Part shown: piece by piece, positions 34,826-46,870 of the stretch
Numbering within the stretch: the stretch's first letter is position 1
Layout of the letters: every line of letters starts with the position of its first letter
Notes under the pieces: generated by a model
Databases searched by the model: none
What the model was told of the DNA's origin: nothing
The model's input: only the letters and a program-made list of their open reading frames with translations
Source: Maniola hyperantus
Lineage: Eukaryota > Arthropoda > Insecta > Lepidoptera > Nymphalidae
Assembly: GCF_902806685.2 (NCBI RefSeq)
Contig: NC_048545.1
Span: forward strand, 13,291,926-13,355,925
Reading direction: 5' to 3'
Length of the DNA: 64,000 nt
Made by a program: the position numbers and the translations under genes

Positions 34826-35065
34826 AATGATTGGTGATAGCCTAGTGGTCTTCCTTAGAATGAACTTGGCAACTGGACGTCCCAAGTTCATTCTAGAGCA
34901 CGCACCTCTAACTTTATAGAGTTATGTGCGTTTTAACCAATTGAATATCAATTGGTTTAAAGGTGAAGGAAAACATCGTGAGGAAACCTGCATGCCTGAG
35001 CGTTCTCCATAATATTCTGAAAGGATGTGAAGTCTGCCAATCCACACTTGGCCAGCGTGGCGGTA
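34826..35065 (+). mobile_element. SINE (S1), 3' end lost
   Basis: GTGATAGCCTAGTGGTC head, GGTGAAGGAAAACATCGTGA body and CACTTGGCCAGCGTGGCGG; then the sequence departs from the family. Confidence 0.6.
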
Positions 35066-35150
35066 TGTGGCCTCGATTCATCTTAATCATGACGTAATTA
35101 TTAGTATACAAAAAACTGTGCTTATAAAGTGCTATCGCTAGTGCTATTGA

Positions 35151-35490
35151 CGACCTCCCTGGCGCAGTGGTGAGCACTGTGGTCTTAATAGTGGGAGGTC
35201 CCGGGTTCGATTCCTGGCAGGGGTTTGGAATTTTATAATTTCTAAATTTCTGGTCTGGTCTGGTGGGAGGCTTCGGCCGTGGCTGGTTACCACCCTACCG
35301 GCAAAGCCGTGCCGCCAAGCGATTTAGCGTTCCGGTGCGATGCTGTGTAGAAACCAAAGGGGCATGGGTTTATTAAAAACTGCCATACCCCTTTCAGGTT
35401 AGCCCGCTATCATCTTAGACTGCATCATCTCTTACCACCAGGTGAGATTGCAGTCAAGGGCTAACTTGTATCTGAATATAAAAAAAACAA
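35151..35490 (+). mobile_element. tRNA-derived SINE (S3), complete
   Basis: CCTGGCGCAGTGGTGAGCAC (A box) and GGTCCCGGGTTCGATTCC (B box) form the head. The body has GGGAGGCTTCGGCCGTGGCT and GGCAAAGCCGTGCCGCCAAG, then TGCAGTCAAGGGCTAACTTG and an A-rich end. Confidence 0.7.
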
Positions 35491-37966
35491 ATATTTTATC
35501 TTAACACTGGTAAAAAGGATACAAATTGCTAAAGTTGATAAATTGACAACATCGAATTCACATTTACGAGAAGGAGATCAAATTAATTTTATACGGATTA
35601 ATATAAATGTACAACACCGACATATATTGTACCTGCGGTACATAGGTACAATACATGTTGGTGATGTACGAGGATTACTTATATCATAACCGTATAAGGA
35701 TAAAATAGGCTTTCAGCAATTTCCCTAAATGCTCCGAATAATTTACGCAAAAGTAGAAGAGCGTATCGTATATTTCACTCAAAATGCTTTAATGCTCATG
35801 CAATTTGGGTATTATTCTAATAGCCATACGAGTCATATTTACGAGACATGTTGGGTATACCTACAAGCAATGAAATCCACCTAACAAACTGGAATCAGAA
35901 ATCTGTAGCTGTGTTAATGACGTCTTATATCTTCCAACCCAAAAGTGATCCCATTTTAGACGGAAATATGTATTAAGCTCTGTCTTGTCTCGTAGTGTCC
36001 GCCCATGCACTTATCCAGCGTGGTGAACTATTTCAGAGGAAACCGTGCTCAGTAGTGAGCCGACGGTGGAGTGTTGATGATAATGATGAGTATGAGAAAT
36101 ACATACTCATATACATACACAAATTAACCCTGAAAACATTACCCTCTTTTTTGGTCAGTCATGTAAAAAGGATATAGGTAACCTTATCATTCTGAAACTA
36201 GCTTAACATGAACCATGAAAGTTTATCTCATGTTAAAATAATACTCGAAGTTGTAAATTTGCAAACTAATTACATCACTTAGACTTGTGCATAATTCAGA
36301 ACAGGCAAGTTAAGGCACCCGCCTGGTATTCTGATAATAATTATACCTACTACTCTTATAGATACACTCCGCTCTTTATAGCCTCGTTGTCTAGTGGCTA
36401 GCTTATTCGGCTGAGAATAGAATAGAATAGAATATGTTTTTATTCAAGTGGACTTTTTACAAGCGCTTTCGAATCGTCGGGTAGTTTTAATTTACCACTG
36501 GTTCGGAATGCCGTTCCTACCGAGAGGAACCAGGAGGATGAGTCAAGTTCCGTCAGGTAAAAACCTCCCCCCCCCCCCTCCCGAACTGATGGTTGTTAAT
36601 CTGCACCCAATCCTTTCATGAGACTTTTTGCTCGACCCCGAAATCTTACGTCCCGGAGACATACCTACTGTATAAGCTTTTTATCCCGAAAATCAAAGAG
36701 TTCCTACGGGCTTTTGAAAACATCTATGCGGACAAAGTTGCGGGCGGGCTTTGTCCCGTATCAAGTAATACAGGACAAAAGCACGAGCGAAGCGAGCGCG
36801 TAATTTTTAATGTATTTAAAAAAGAGGTAAATTCAAGAACTAGATTTCGGGCTACGGCGCCGGCTATGGTAGTATGCCTCCATGTCGTACTATGTTGCTC
36901 TGTAAGAAAGCCTCTACAGACGCGAGCAAAAACATGAAATTATTAAAGTACTCAGGTAAATAAATCTCTTCTGGCGTTATCTTTCCACTCACTGAAAGGC
37001 TAAATTCTTCTTAGCCATTACTTCCTACCAATTTATGTTTGAGACAAACTTTACGTCTTCCACCGAAGAGTCTCCGTATAGTATAGCTATTAAACGTTGG
37101 AACAATTTCAACTGCTTAATAAATTCATTAAAAGTTTTCCGTACCCTAATCTTTTAAATAACTCTTTGAGATTTTAACTCCACATATTATATATTTTTAA
37201 CGAACTTTCTTAGTAAATCAAATTACGTATCATCAATTGTAGTTTGCAAGTCTATGTTTACTACATTACTTTATTTGGAAATTCTAAACATATTTTGAAT
37301 ACCTTAAAATAATAATAACACAATTCTATTAAAAAAACTTAAATCTAAATTAAAAGTAGGTACTTAAAAATATTAAAATAAAACATACAAACTTAAATAA
37401 ACCTTACCAACTTAAAATTAAACGTCGTAAACTCTCTTTGCATATTTTTTTCTTTTTAACTAAGTTAGTGCAAAAAGTAAGTGCAAAATAGTAGGAAAAT
37501 AAAGGTAAAAAAGTTACTAAATAAGCAAAAATTATTTTATTTTATTTTATTTTATTAAAAATATTACAATAAAACTTAAAGCTAGCCTTATCTTATTACT
37601 ATACAAATCCATGGCCCCAGGGTCTCCACGGCAAACGGAACAAAAATGTAACTATACTTACTCAGAGAAACTTTCAGCTTTTATAAAATAACGAAGGTTT
37701 GGCTCTCGCGGGTTCTCTATTAATAAAAATCCAGCAGCCATTCAAAACAATCACTAATTAAATGTCACAGATATGCGCGAGCGTAGAGCATTGATTGATT
37801 TTTAATTATATCTCTGCAGCATCCAAGCATTCGAGTCGCAATCGAGTGCCGTATTGATGCATCAAACATCAATGAACCGGCTGTCTGCCCTGTGCCGAGA
37901 GCCATCGATATTCTGTGGATACATTTTATTTAGACTTGCAAATCATCTGGTACTCGTCGAAGTATT
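35491..37966. other. Intronic, mostly AT-rich
   Basis: Apart from the AATAG repeat (36400) and an H1-like remnant near 36680-36760 (TTTATCCCGAAAATCAAAGA), nothing is recognised. ATTTTATTTTATTTTATTTT near 37530 is a pentanucleotide repeat. Confidence 0.4.
36400..36545 (+). repeat. AATAG-headed dispersed repeat
   Basis: GAATAGAATAGAATAGAATA, then TTTTTATTCAAGTGGAC, GCGCTTTCGAATCGTCGGGT and CCACTGGTTCGGAATGCCG. Diverged pieces occur at about 44955-45020 and 45900-45980. A poly-C run (36569-36582) follows. Confidence 0.5.
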
Positions 37967-38277
37967 ATCATCATCATGATCAACCCATCACCGGCTCACT
38001 ACAGAGCACGGGTCTCCTCTCAGAGTGAGAAGGGTTTTGGCCATAGTCTACCACGCTGGCCATGTGCGGATTGGTAGACTTCACACACCTTTGAGAACAT
38101 TATGGAGAACTCTCAGGCATGCAGGTTTCCTCCCGATGTTTTACTTCACCATTAAAGCAAGTGATATTTAATTAATTAAAACGCACACAACTCCGAAAAG
38201 TTAAAGGTGCGTGCCCGGGATCGAACCCCCGACCTCCGATTAGAAGGCGGACGTCCTAACCACTAGGCTATCACAGC
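37967..38277 (-). mobile_element. tRNA-derived SINE (S1), complete, minus strand
   Basis: Tail ATCATCATCATGATCAACCC at the left, body, then B box GGGATCGAACCCCCGACC and A-box region AACCACTAGGCTATC at the right. Confidence 0.7.
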
Positions 38278-39383
38278 TTACTTTTACTTCACTTTTATTA
38301 ATTGTGACTAGTAGAATCTATTTTTGGGTAGCTTATAAGCTCTGCCCATCCCTATATCGTCCAAACATTTGCGTCTCAGCAACTTGGAGATTTCTGGCTT
38401 TAATCTCCACTTCCAACATCAATCTTGGGAACGAAAATTGGAATCCTTTTTGCAAATGACCGAGATTTTGAAAGCGAGTTTTGTTCGCATAAGAAGCGGC
38501 TCTAGACTGAAAAGCTTTTCGCATAATGACCGGATCTTTTCAAGGAGGGCGTGCGACTCAATACTTGTATTGTACCTACTCGATATTTTATTATATACGA
38601 TACGATATTTTATTCTTATTTCTGTATTTCTTTTATTTTCAGGTAAGCAATAAATAAAATGGCAAATTATAGTGCACACGGACATCGGTAAAGTATGATT
38701 TCTTATTATTAATTTTTTGTTAATTTTTAGGAAGTTAGCTATTATGACGTAGGCATCCGCTAAAATAGAATTTTTGAAAATTCAACCCCTAAGGGGTTGA
38801 AATAGAGGTTTGAAATTGGTGGAGTCATAATAATTATAAACTTTACTTCATTGCAATAGATTAAATAGAAAAGGTCCTTATCACAGAGTTAATTATAGTA
38901 CAATCGCGTCCTAAATAGTTTCTTATCAGAAATAATAATAAAAAAAACAAAAATAATAAATAAGTAGTAGATAAAAAGGTATATTGAAAAGTAACACCGA
39001 TAAAATTATGCAGCGGCTCTCCTGAAACTGATAGCTTGCACGTTTGCAAGCAGCTTGAATATTCATTGTGGATAATAAAGGAGGGCGGTTTAGTTCAGAG
39101 CTTTTAGTGAAGGTTTTCAAGTAAACAACGTTCGTTTATAACATTGGAGATGGGTTGTGTTTCTTTAGACGTAGTTTATACAGAACTAGCTTATGTCCGG
39201 GTGTAGAGTTTAGGGGTAGAATTTTGAAAAATACTTTCTTAGGGGATACCTACTCTTTACAAAGAACATCCCCTCCAAATTTTATGTCTCTAGGACCAGC
39301 GATTTAGGCTGTGCGTTGATATGTTAGTCAGTCAGTCAGGACTTTGAATTTTATATGTACAGAATAATAGAGTACTAATATTC

Positions 39384-39470
39384 TCTTACTCATCATCATC
39401 ATCATAAACCGACAGACGTCCACAGCTGGACAAGTGGACATAGGTCGCTTGTAGGGACTTCTACACATTT
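39384..39470 (-). mobile_element. Short 3' end of an RTE element
   Basis: On the minus strand this reads the same 3' end as the RTE copy at 41518-42270: the stretch ending in a TATGTCCA-like motif, ACGTCTGT, then a GAT/ATG microsatellite (seen on the + strand as CATCATCATCATCAT near 39389). Only the last 80 or so bases are present, as usual for heavily 5'-truncated non-LTR copies. It abuts a SINE remnant at 39466. Confidence 0.6.
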
Positions 39471-39695
39471 TTTTGGTCAGATACAAGTTAGCCCTTGACT
39501 GCAATCTCACCTGGTGGTAAGTGACGATGCTGTCTGAGATGGAGCGGGCTAACCTGGAAGGGGTGTGGCAGTTTTTATTCAACCCATGCCCCTTTGGTTT
39601 CTACACGGCATCGTATCGGAACGCTAATTCGCTTGGCAGCACGGCTTTGCCGGTAGGGTGATAACTAGCCACGGCCGAAGCCTCCCACTAGACGA
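39466..39695 (-). mobile_element. SINE (S3), minus strand, head lost
   Basis: GCCCTTGACTGCAATCTCAC to GCCGAAGCCTCCCACTAGAC in reverse S3 order; it abuts an RTE 3' end at 39384-39470. Confidence 0.6.
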
Positions 39696-41092
39696 ACAGA
39701 CGCCACGGTTTAGCGCCGCCTGAATCCAGCGTGTCCGTGCGACTCGTTTGATGTCGTCTATCTACTACTACCTGAAAAGTGGTTTTTAATTTATCTTCAA
39801 AAATCTGGCTATTTCCAAAAACTGATTTTTCTAAAAGATAATGCTACGTAGGACAAAGATTTTTAGTTAGTTTTTAGTTTGTTCCTATATAGCAAGCTTT
39901 TTTAGAATTGTTTTCTAAATTCCCATGTTGTTTTGGCGATAATTTATGGACCTAATTTTTGAGATAAGCAATTAAAAAAAATGGTACCAGCAGTGTAGCG
40001 GTGCCGTCATCACGTCCCACGTAAAGACGTAGTTTGATAACAACAAGTTACAAGGACGGAGACTGGCCGTGAATCCTTTATTTTTCTCCGCAAGGATATT
40101 TTCGTCATCTCGAAATAACACAAGGCTTTGACCGAATAAAGGACGGAAAAGACTTGCGAAAATGAGTCAGTTCTATTATTTTATTATTTCATTCTTTTCC
40201 CAACTCACTCAACATCACTCGCAGCCACGTCACTCTTGTGTGTCTGCGAGTGATGAAATAATTAATGGGAATCAGGTGTCCCGCCGAGATAAGCGAGGGA
40301 TTTTAGACGGCTTTTTGTATTTAAGACAACGTTCAGAGCTGCATGGCTTACACAATCTTACACAAATACGAATAATGCTTACTCCAAGTATAATAGTCAG
40401 AAACTAGGTAGAGTTGGTCTGTTCTAGGTGTGGTCATTTTAAATCATTTTTCCCTTTAAACACTTCTGCTATAAGACATTGCTACATGCTTTACATTATT
40501 CTAGGTCAACAGGAATTACCCTAGGTATAGGTGTTGATTCCTTTGACGGGTTTTGACAGACAGACGACGAAGTGGTCCTATATGGGACCTTTTTCTATGG
40601 AGATATTATGAAAAACTACGAAACAGACATCCGACGCGACATCAAAAACATAAAAATTTTGTTTGCTGTACTGGCAACATTTGTATTTTGAAACTCCGTC
40701 CGTATTTTGAGAAGGTTTTTTCAGCTTTTTATTGAAGTTTACATCGTATAAGTCCCGCAAATTGCGAATGCGCGTGGCCGCCATTTTAGTGACGTCAGCA
40801 CTAGACTGAAGTTCCGAGCTGATGGTATAGGTATTTTTATTTCAGCTGACGTCAAAATGACATCATTAATGAGATATGGTTCCAGGGCAATAGCAATTTG
40901 CGGGACTTATATGTAGTTGTAGTATTTCCGCAGTGACAAGTCAAAAAGTCTGATATGATTTTAGCGCGTAGGCGGCCAGTTTATGATTTAAGCCACCTAT
41001 ATTTTTCAGCAGCAGTTTTTCAAAAATAGAAGGAATTTTCATATTGCGGTCAGTTTTACGACTATATTCTGACTTTTATTCATATTCGAGAG

Positions 41093-41506
41093 ACAGTTCT
41101 TGCAATTCACGAAGGCGAGTGCCTCATGCTTGTGTTTAAGTATGTATGTATGTATGTATGTATATACTTTATTGCACCACAGAAACACAAATGACAGGTT
41201 ACAAAAAGAAATCTTAATAAGTAGGTACAAAAAGGCGGTCTTATCGCTAAATAGCGATCTCTTCCAGACAACCTTAACGCTAGGGAGAAAATGAACAAAT
41301 GGACAATGGGAGGTGGTGTAAAATAAACCTAAATACCAATAGCTAAATAAAGTCGTACCGGTATAAGTAACGTACACTGAATGTGTGCTTTTGCGAGCGC
41401 TTGCTCGCGACTGATTGGTCCGACATGCACGCACACTTACGCATGCCCGTGTCTCCGACGTAACCACAAGTAAAGTCCACTCGCCTTCGTGAATTGCATG
41501 AACTGT
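41093..41506. repeat. 29-bp inverted repeats bounding a 414-bp segment
   Basis: ACAGTTC-TTGCAATTCACG (41093-41121) pairs with 41478-41506 with a single mismatch. Between them lie a GTAT microsatellite (41141-41164) and a repeat 3' end containing ATACTTTATTGCAC. The right arm ends exactly where the RTE target-site duplication starts. Confidence 0.55.
41141..41164. repeat. GTAT tetranucleotide repeat
   Basis: About six TATG units. Confidence 0.8.
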
Positions 41507-41517
41507 ACAAGTTCTGG
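41507..41517. repeat. Left target-site duplication of the RTE copy
   Basis: ACAAGTTCTGG is repeated exactly at 42271-42281 on the other side of the RTE fragment. Confidence 0.85.
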
Positions 41518-42270
41518 TCATAGTCGTTATTGCAGAGACTCTGGAAGACCTCAATACAATGCTCAGTGATCTTAGCAGAGCTTCTCAGCAGGTGAGCCTA
41601 AAAATGAACATGAGTAAGACGAAAATCATGTCTAATGCTTATATCCGGTAATCGTTGAGAGCTCTGCACTCGAAATTGTAGACGAGTATAAATACCTAGG
41701 ACACACAATCCAGTTGGGTAGGTCCAAATTCGAGAAAGAGGTCAACCGCCGAATCCAACTCGGTTGGGCAGCGTTCAGGAAGCTTCGAGATATCTTCTTC
41801 TCCAAAATTCCTCAGTACTTGAAGACCAAAGTCTTCGAACAGCGCGTGTTACCTGTGATGACATATGGATCCGAGACATGGTCGCTAACTATGGGCCTCA
41901 TAAGAAAGCTCAGAGTCACTCAGCGGGCGATGGAGAGAGCTATGCTCGGAGTTTCTCTACGTGATCAAATCAGGAAGGAGGAGATTCGTAGGAGAACTAG
42001 AGCAACGACATAGCTCAACGGGTTGCGAAGCTAAAGTGGCAATGGGCAGGGCACATAGTTCTTACAACTGATAGACGTTGGGGTGCTGGAATGGCGACCT
42101 CACACCGGAAGACGCAGCGTTGGAAGACCCCCCACTAGGTGGACGGACGACATCAGACGAGTCGCAGGGAGCCGCTGGATCCAGGCGGCGCAAGACCGTG
42201 GTGTGTGGAAGTCCCTACAAGAGACCTATGTCCAGCAGTGCACGTCTATTGGTTGATGATGATGATGATG
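41518..42270 (+). mobile_element. 5'-truncated RTE-type non-LTR retrotransposon, reverse transcriptase pseudogene
   Basis: The conceptual frames, with frameshifts and stops, encode the C-terminal end of an RTE-clade reverse transcriptase: KMNMSKTKIM near 41603, a YLG motif near 41690, then GRSKFEKEVNRRIQLGWAAF and YGSETWSLTM (41714-42013), and WQWAGH near 42040, ending in a WTDD...PTRW-type tail. This is the conserved region downstream of the polymerase core. The copy ends in a GAT-type microsatellite (42254-42270), typical of RTE 3' ends. It is flanked by an 11-bp direct repeat, ACAAGTTCTGG, at 41507-41517 and 42271-42281, which defines the insertion. The endonuclease and polymerase core are missing, so it cannot move on its own. 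Confidence 0.85.
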
Positions 42271-42281
42271 ACAAGTTCTGG
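42271..42281. repeat. Right target-site duplication of the RTE copy
   Basis: Exact copy of 41507-41517, directly after the GAT repeat tail. Confidence 0.85.
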
Positions 42282-42718
42282 AGGCGTTTGAATGATTTAT
42301 TTAGGAGGTGTGTTACATTTGAATGTCTGTCTGTATTTTGTGAAGAGAAGATTTTTTCAGCCTTTTCCTGAAATCCACATCGTATGTTGTTACAGGCACA
42401 CAACTCTGAAAGTCTGATATGATTTTAGCAGTGTAGGCTGACCAGTGTTTTATGATTTTAGCCACCTTTATTTTCCTACCAGCAGTCAGGTAAAAAATAG
42501 ATGGATTTTTCATATTAAGTACGAGTAAATTCTGACTTTTATTCCTACTCGAAATACCAGTTCCGGTGGCATTTGAATGAAAGCTTCATTTAGTATGTTT
42601 GTACCAAATTAAACATTCTAAATCATCGTGCTCAAGGGTATTTTTAGAACCAAGAATAATGTACATAACTTTAGAGGAGGTAAATGTTTTTCGTTTTAGG
42701 GTGTAGTTATATGTTATA

Positions 42719-42860
42719 CTAGCTGATGCCCGCAACTTCGTCCGCGTGGATTTAGATTTTTTGAAATCCTGTGGGAATTCTTTGATTTTCCGGGATAAAA
42801 AGTAGCATATGTCACTCTCCAGGTCTTTAACTATACCCATGCAAAAAACGGGTACATCCC
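42719..42860 (-). mobile_element. Helitron-like H1 element, 3' half, minus strand
   Basis: CTAG at 42719-42722 after A, then GATGCCCGCAACTTCGTCCG and the CCGGGATAAAAAGTAGC block, stopping near 42850 where a different palindromic repeat starts. Confidence 0.6.
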
Positions 42861-42880
42861 ACGATTAATTTGATGTTTTT

Positions 42881-42951
42881 ATTTGTCGATTTTTCAGTCC
42901 AATTGCACGGGTCGTCACTACCCGTGCAATTGGGCTGAAATATCGACAAAT
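42881..42951. repeat. Palindrome shared with 4702-4788
   Basis: ATTTGTCGATTTTTCAG and CCAATTGCACGGGT pair with ACCCGTGCAATTGG and CTGAAATATCGACAAAT around a 7-base centre. It carries the same ACCCGTGCAATTGGG block as the repeat near 4.7 kb. Confidence 0.6.
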
Positions 42952-43240
42952 CAGTCAGCTTTCCTTATCTATATATTATAGATTCATCGTACCTACGAAA
43001 CCCTCTTTAGGCGAATTCAACTTGCACGTCCAGTTTTTATACTTAAACAGTTTAAAAAACTACGTTACCCATATAACCATTTCAGAATAAGGCAGCACCT
43101 CGATAACGTCGGCCGGATGTTCCGCCATCTTGATTGTGTACCGGATATTGGGAATGGCGGCAGGCTAGCATCCGTGTAATTACAGATATGTCTAGCGTTT
43201 GTACAACCAGTAGCTATCATATCCATGTTTATATTATAAA

Positions 43241-43434
43241 CTACCTTATGCCCGCGACTTCATCCGCGTGGACTAAACAAATTTAAAACCCGTATTTTAT
43301 CCCTTTAGGGATTAAATTTTCAAAAACCCTTTTTTAATGGATGTCTACGTCATAATAGCTATCTGTATGCCAAATTTCAGCCCAATCCATCCAGTGGTTT
43401 GAGCTGTGCGTTGATAGTTCAGTCAGTCAGCCCA
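43241..43434 (-). mobile_element. Helitron-like element, family H2, minus strand
   Basis: Family interior from CTTATGCCCGCGACTTC to GTTGATAGTTCAGTCAGTC. The terminal CTAG is mutated to CTAC. Confidence 0.55.
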
Positions 43435-43435
43435 G

Positions 43436-46329
43436 GTCTGATAAGAGCCCACAAGTCAAAAAACCCGCTAAGCACTTTACTTTTTAAAATGCAATTTTAT
43501 TTTATGAGCTTTGTCTGTCTTGAGTTTTATAATATTTTTAACTAAGTAAGTAGCCGATCCGCCCCGGCTTCGCTCGGGTAAAATTTTTGAAACTCAGCAA
43601 GGAGGTGGAATTTTTAACAATTCTCAAACTTGTTTATTCCTACCCGAATATACACACTTAAACTTTCGACAGACTTTCATACAAATTTTCTACCTCTATT
43701 TAACCTCTGGATGGAACTTTCATCCTTTTTTTTTATTACACTTGGCGACAGGCGCCTAGTGTAATAAAAACCAGAAAAATTGGCAATACTGATAGAAGAG
43801 ATAGAGCTTGAAGAGTATGAAATCTATCACTCCATAGATTACATCTCGATATCTGCAGAATATGAAATGGGTAAGATCCACAATCCCTTCTGACAGCATT
43901 CGTCAATATGAATCCAATATGAGGTAATTAATTTCCTTTGAGGTGGCGTACGCCCTAGTTGCAGACATAATATGGGTAATCGATTATTCCGTTTAAGCAA
44001 CTTTAAGCAGGTAATTGGATGACTCGCATTAGTTGTTTAATTAAAGTCTGAATAGGTCAACGGTTTAAGGGACGACATGAAATCTCATACATTCAAAATC
44101 AAAAATATTTATATTTTCATGTAGGAAAGCTAGTACTCTACCAACCACTTACCTGTTCGGAATACAGAGAATGCATTGTAGATAAAAATCAAACTAGTTT
44201 ATTATTACGGCCCACTACTGAGCACGGGTCTCCTCTTGTTTATTTATTTATTTTAAATAGTTGCAATACTTAGCTGTAAATTATTAACCATCCATATCTT
44301 ATGTTTGGGAAGGCACTGGCCCCTAAGACACGGGATTTCCTAGTTTAGGGGTCAGGATTCCAGAGAGTTGAATACTGTACTGAGTTGTTTAAATAAATAA
44401 ATATTATATTATATTATTATTAATTTTCGTACCACTACATTGATGACACACTTAAATCGTGTAAAATAAACTCTCAGAATGAGATGTCTATCACGCTTTT
44501 CCTGACTTTTTCCTTCACCGTTAAATCATGTGATATTCTATTGCTTTAATTGCGTAAAACGCACATAACTCCGATAAGTTAGAGGTATGCTCGGGATCGA
44601 CACCCACCGCATCGGCAAAGCCTGTGTGGGTTACTTAAATATCATTTTAATTTTTTGAAAGCCTGGAATCCAGGATCTAAAGTAATCCAGGGCTATCTCC
44701 TAACCTTTAGCTGCGATACCGACCTAATGGCTTAAATCTTAATCTGTATTTTCTTGAAGCGAAATAATTTCTGTCGGTCCGTAATCACCGTTAGGTAGGT
44801 ACTTACTAGCTACTTCCACTCCATCACCAAAAGTACTTAGCGATTAAGGGAAAACTTTCGCCTACATTTTGCCTTTACTTTATTAGAATTCTGTGAAAGT
44901 TGAGAGAGAATTTTTTCAACCCCGATCCAAAGTTTGAAAAAAATAAACTTAATATTGAATAGAATAGAAATATTTTTTATCGAAATTAACTTTTACAAGT
45001 ACTTTTGAACTACCAAGTAATTTATTATTTCCGTTTTTGTAATCTGAAGCGGTGAAAGAAAAATATTGAATGACATTGAATTCCTACCTAATTAAGACAG
45101 TTTTTTATTTCGAAATGCAACGCAATGCGGTCCGATCATGCATATCACATATCTCAAAACTTTTGCTCTTAATTCCTGGAGGAAATAATAAAAAAAGTGT
45201 TAAAAAGATAAGATCATCGATACCCCAGTAAGCATCAAGGTTTTTTAATTTACTTACAATATTAAAGTTCATGTCCTTAATAATCGCGGTTATCCATATT
45301 ACCTATCATCATTAATTAAGAACGAATTACTTAATAAAAAAATTCGCAGTCTACGCCCATAATATACAAAGAATTATGATCATTCATGTTCATGTTTTCC
45401 ATAAACAAAATGTTGAAAAAACAACACGCTCACAGCTCCAGGCATTTCATTCGATTCCTAAGTCCTTTGTAAGTTTATTGGCTTTCAGCAACAATGCCTA
45501 TTGCCTACGGCTGTTCTTTATTGCGAGTAGCCTGCAAAAGGTAAGGAAAACACATTCGTTCCTGTAATACAACGATAAGAATAAAGGAAATGGCGCTATC
45601 CATACAAAATGGAAGGGTTCAAGCTTTTCTACATTCACCAAGTTTGTATATTCGATATCAAAAGCTGAAGTGTATACCTACAGTACCTACTTAAAGCAAC
45701 TGCGTGTATTTTAAGCAGATGTGAAAAAGAGGGTTAGAATTTCGATCCATATAATTCTTTTAGAATATTGCTTTTCATAATATTTCAACAGTTCTGTGTT
45801 ATTTTACGAAATAAATTAAATACACTTATTTTCTGTGAAATTTCCAACCACCACTTCAGTAGGGACCTCACAAAAATGTTTTGAATTTTTAATAGCATAA
45901 CAAGAATAAATACATTGATAAATAAAAACATTCTTTTGAATCGTCAAATGCTCTACCACTGGTTCTGAATGCCTTTGTATTTTGATTTCTTTACAACAAT
46001 TTGTTAACGTTCTAGATCTAGACCCTATATTCACAGAGTAAGGATAGAATGCTATTACCTAAAGAGATTCGACGAAGCCATCGAGACAGCAATCGTGGGA
46101 ATCGTAAGAATACGAGATGGCGGACCCAGTAGGTAATTCCGAAACCTATATGGCAGAATCATGGCAGAGTCGTGGTCCTCATTTAGCACGGTACCAAAGC
46201 CGTTGGAGTACTGTGTCTCTCTTTATACTGTGCACTAGTGACAGTTTTAATGCAAGATCATTTTTACCAGCACAGCCTATTCGATAGAAATAATAAACAT
46301 CCATCATTGCGTTGGTGCTGTAAACTGTG
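43436..46329. other. Intronic, old repeat fragments
   Basis: An H3-like fragment (43550), an S1 fragment (44500-44610) and AATAG repeat pieces lie in otherwise AT-rich sequence. No gene seen. Confidence 0.4.
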
Positions 46330-46331
46330 TA

Positions 46332-46512
46332 CAGTACGCAGCAGAAAGTAATGTATATCGACCTTTAGAAGGAGGTAGCAGATTTGTAGTGTATTGTCTC
46401 TGTCGTTGAGACCGACAAAATGTCATATATAGGTATTAGTAACAGAGACAACGCTCTACAAAGCCGAAATGTAATTCTAAAGGCCGATGTACGATACTCT
46501 CTGCCGCGTACC
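46332..46512. mobile_element. Foldback MITE, family F
   Basis: Ends CAGTACGCAGCAGAAAGTAA and CTCTGCCGCGTACC, TA at 46330-46331 and 46513-46514. The right tip has lost one base. Confidence 0.68.
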
Positions 46513-46694
46513 TACAGGTTTTATTTGTTGCTATTTTTTTTAATTTTATTCTTCTGTTCGGTGCGGTCTTTAAAAATGCATCTACTTAGCTTTTGTTTGG
46601 CAGAGTCATCCCAAACATGACTGCAGTACTTACTTCATACTTTTTAGAAGTTAGATATTCATATACTTGTTAGATAATACCTAAAATGTAAGGA

Positions 46695-46870
46695 GTTGTA
46701 GCCTCAATAGCTCATCGGTCAGAGCAGTAGACTGAAATCCGAAAGGTCGCCGGTTCAAACCCCATCCGTTGCACTATTGTCGTACCTACTCTTGGCACAA
46801 GCTTAACGCTTAGTTGGAGCGGATAGGGGCATATTTGTCATCATTGGCTAAATTCTTTTTAAAAAAAGGA
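46695..46870 (+). mobile_element. tRNA-derived SINE (S2)
   Basis: The head TAGCCTCAATAGCTCATCGG, CAGAGCAGTAGACTGAAATC and GGTCGCCGGTTCAAACCCC is tRNA-like with A and B boxes, but the family body follows (CGTTGCACTATTGTCGTACC, GCTTAGTTGGAGCGG) and other copies exist, so it is a SINE and not a tRNA gene. Confidence 0.65.

Noticed and set aside
36593..36937. 114-codon ORF on the + strand
   Set aside because: It passes through an H1-like repeat remnant (TTTATCCCGAAAATC) and has no recognisable domain.
41039..41554. 171-codon minus-strand ORF, the longest open frame in the window
   Set aside because: It runs across an inverted-repeat segment, a GTAT microsatellite and a repeat end; the protein shows low-complexity Tyr-Ile-His-Thr repeats and no domain.
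46695..46770. Possible functional tRNA gene
   Set aside because: The tRNA-like head is followed by the S2 SINE body, and two other S2 copies with the same head occur at 57845 and 61556.
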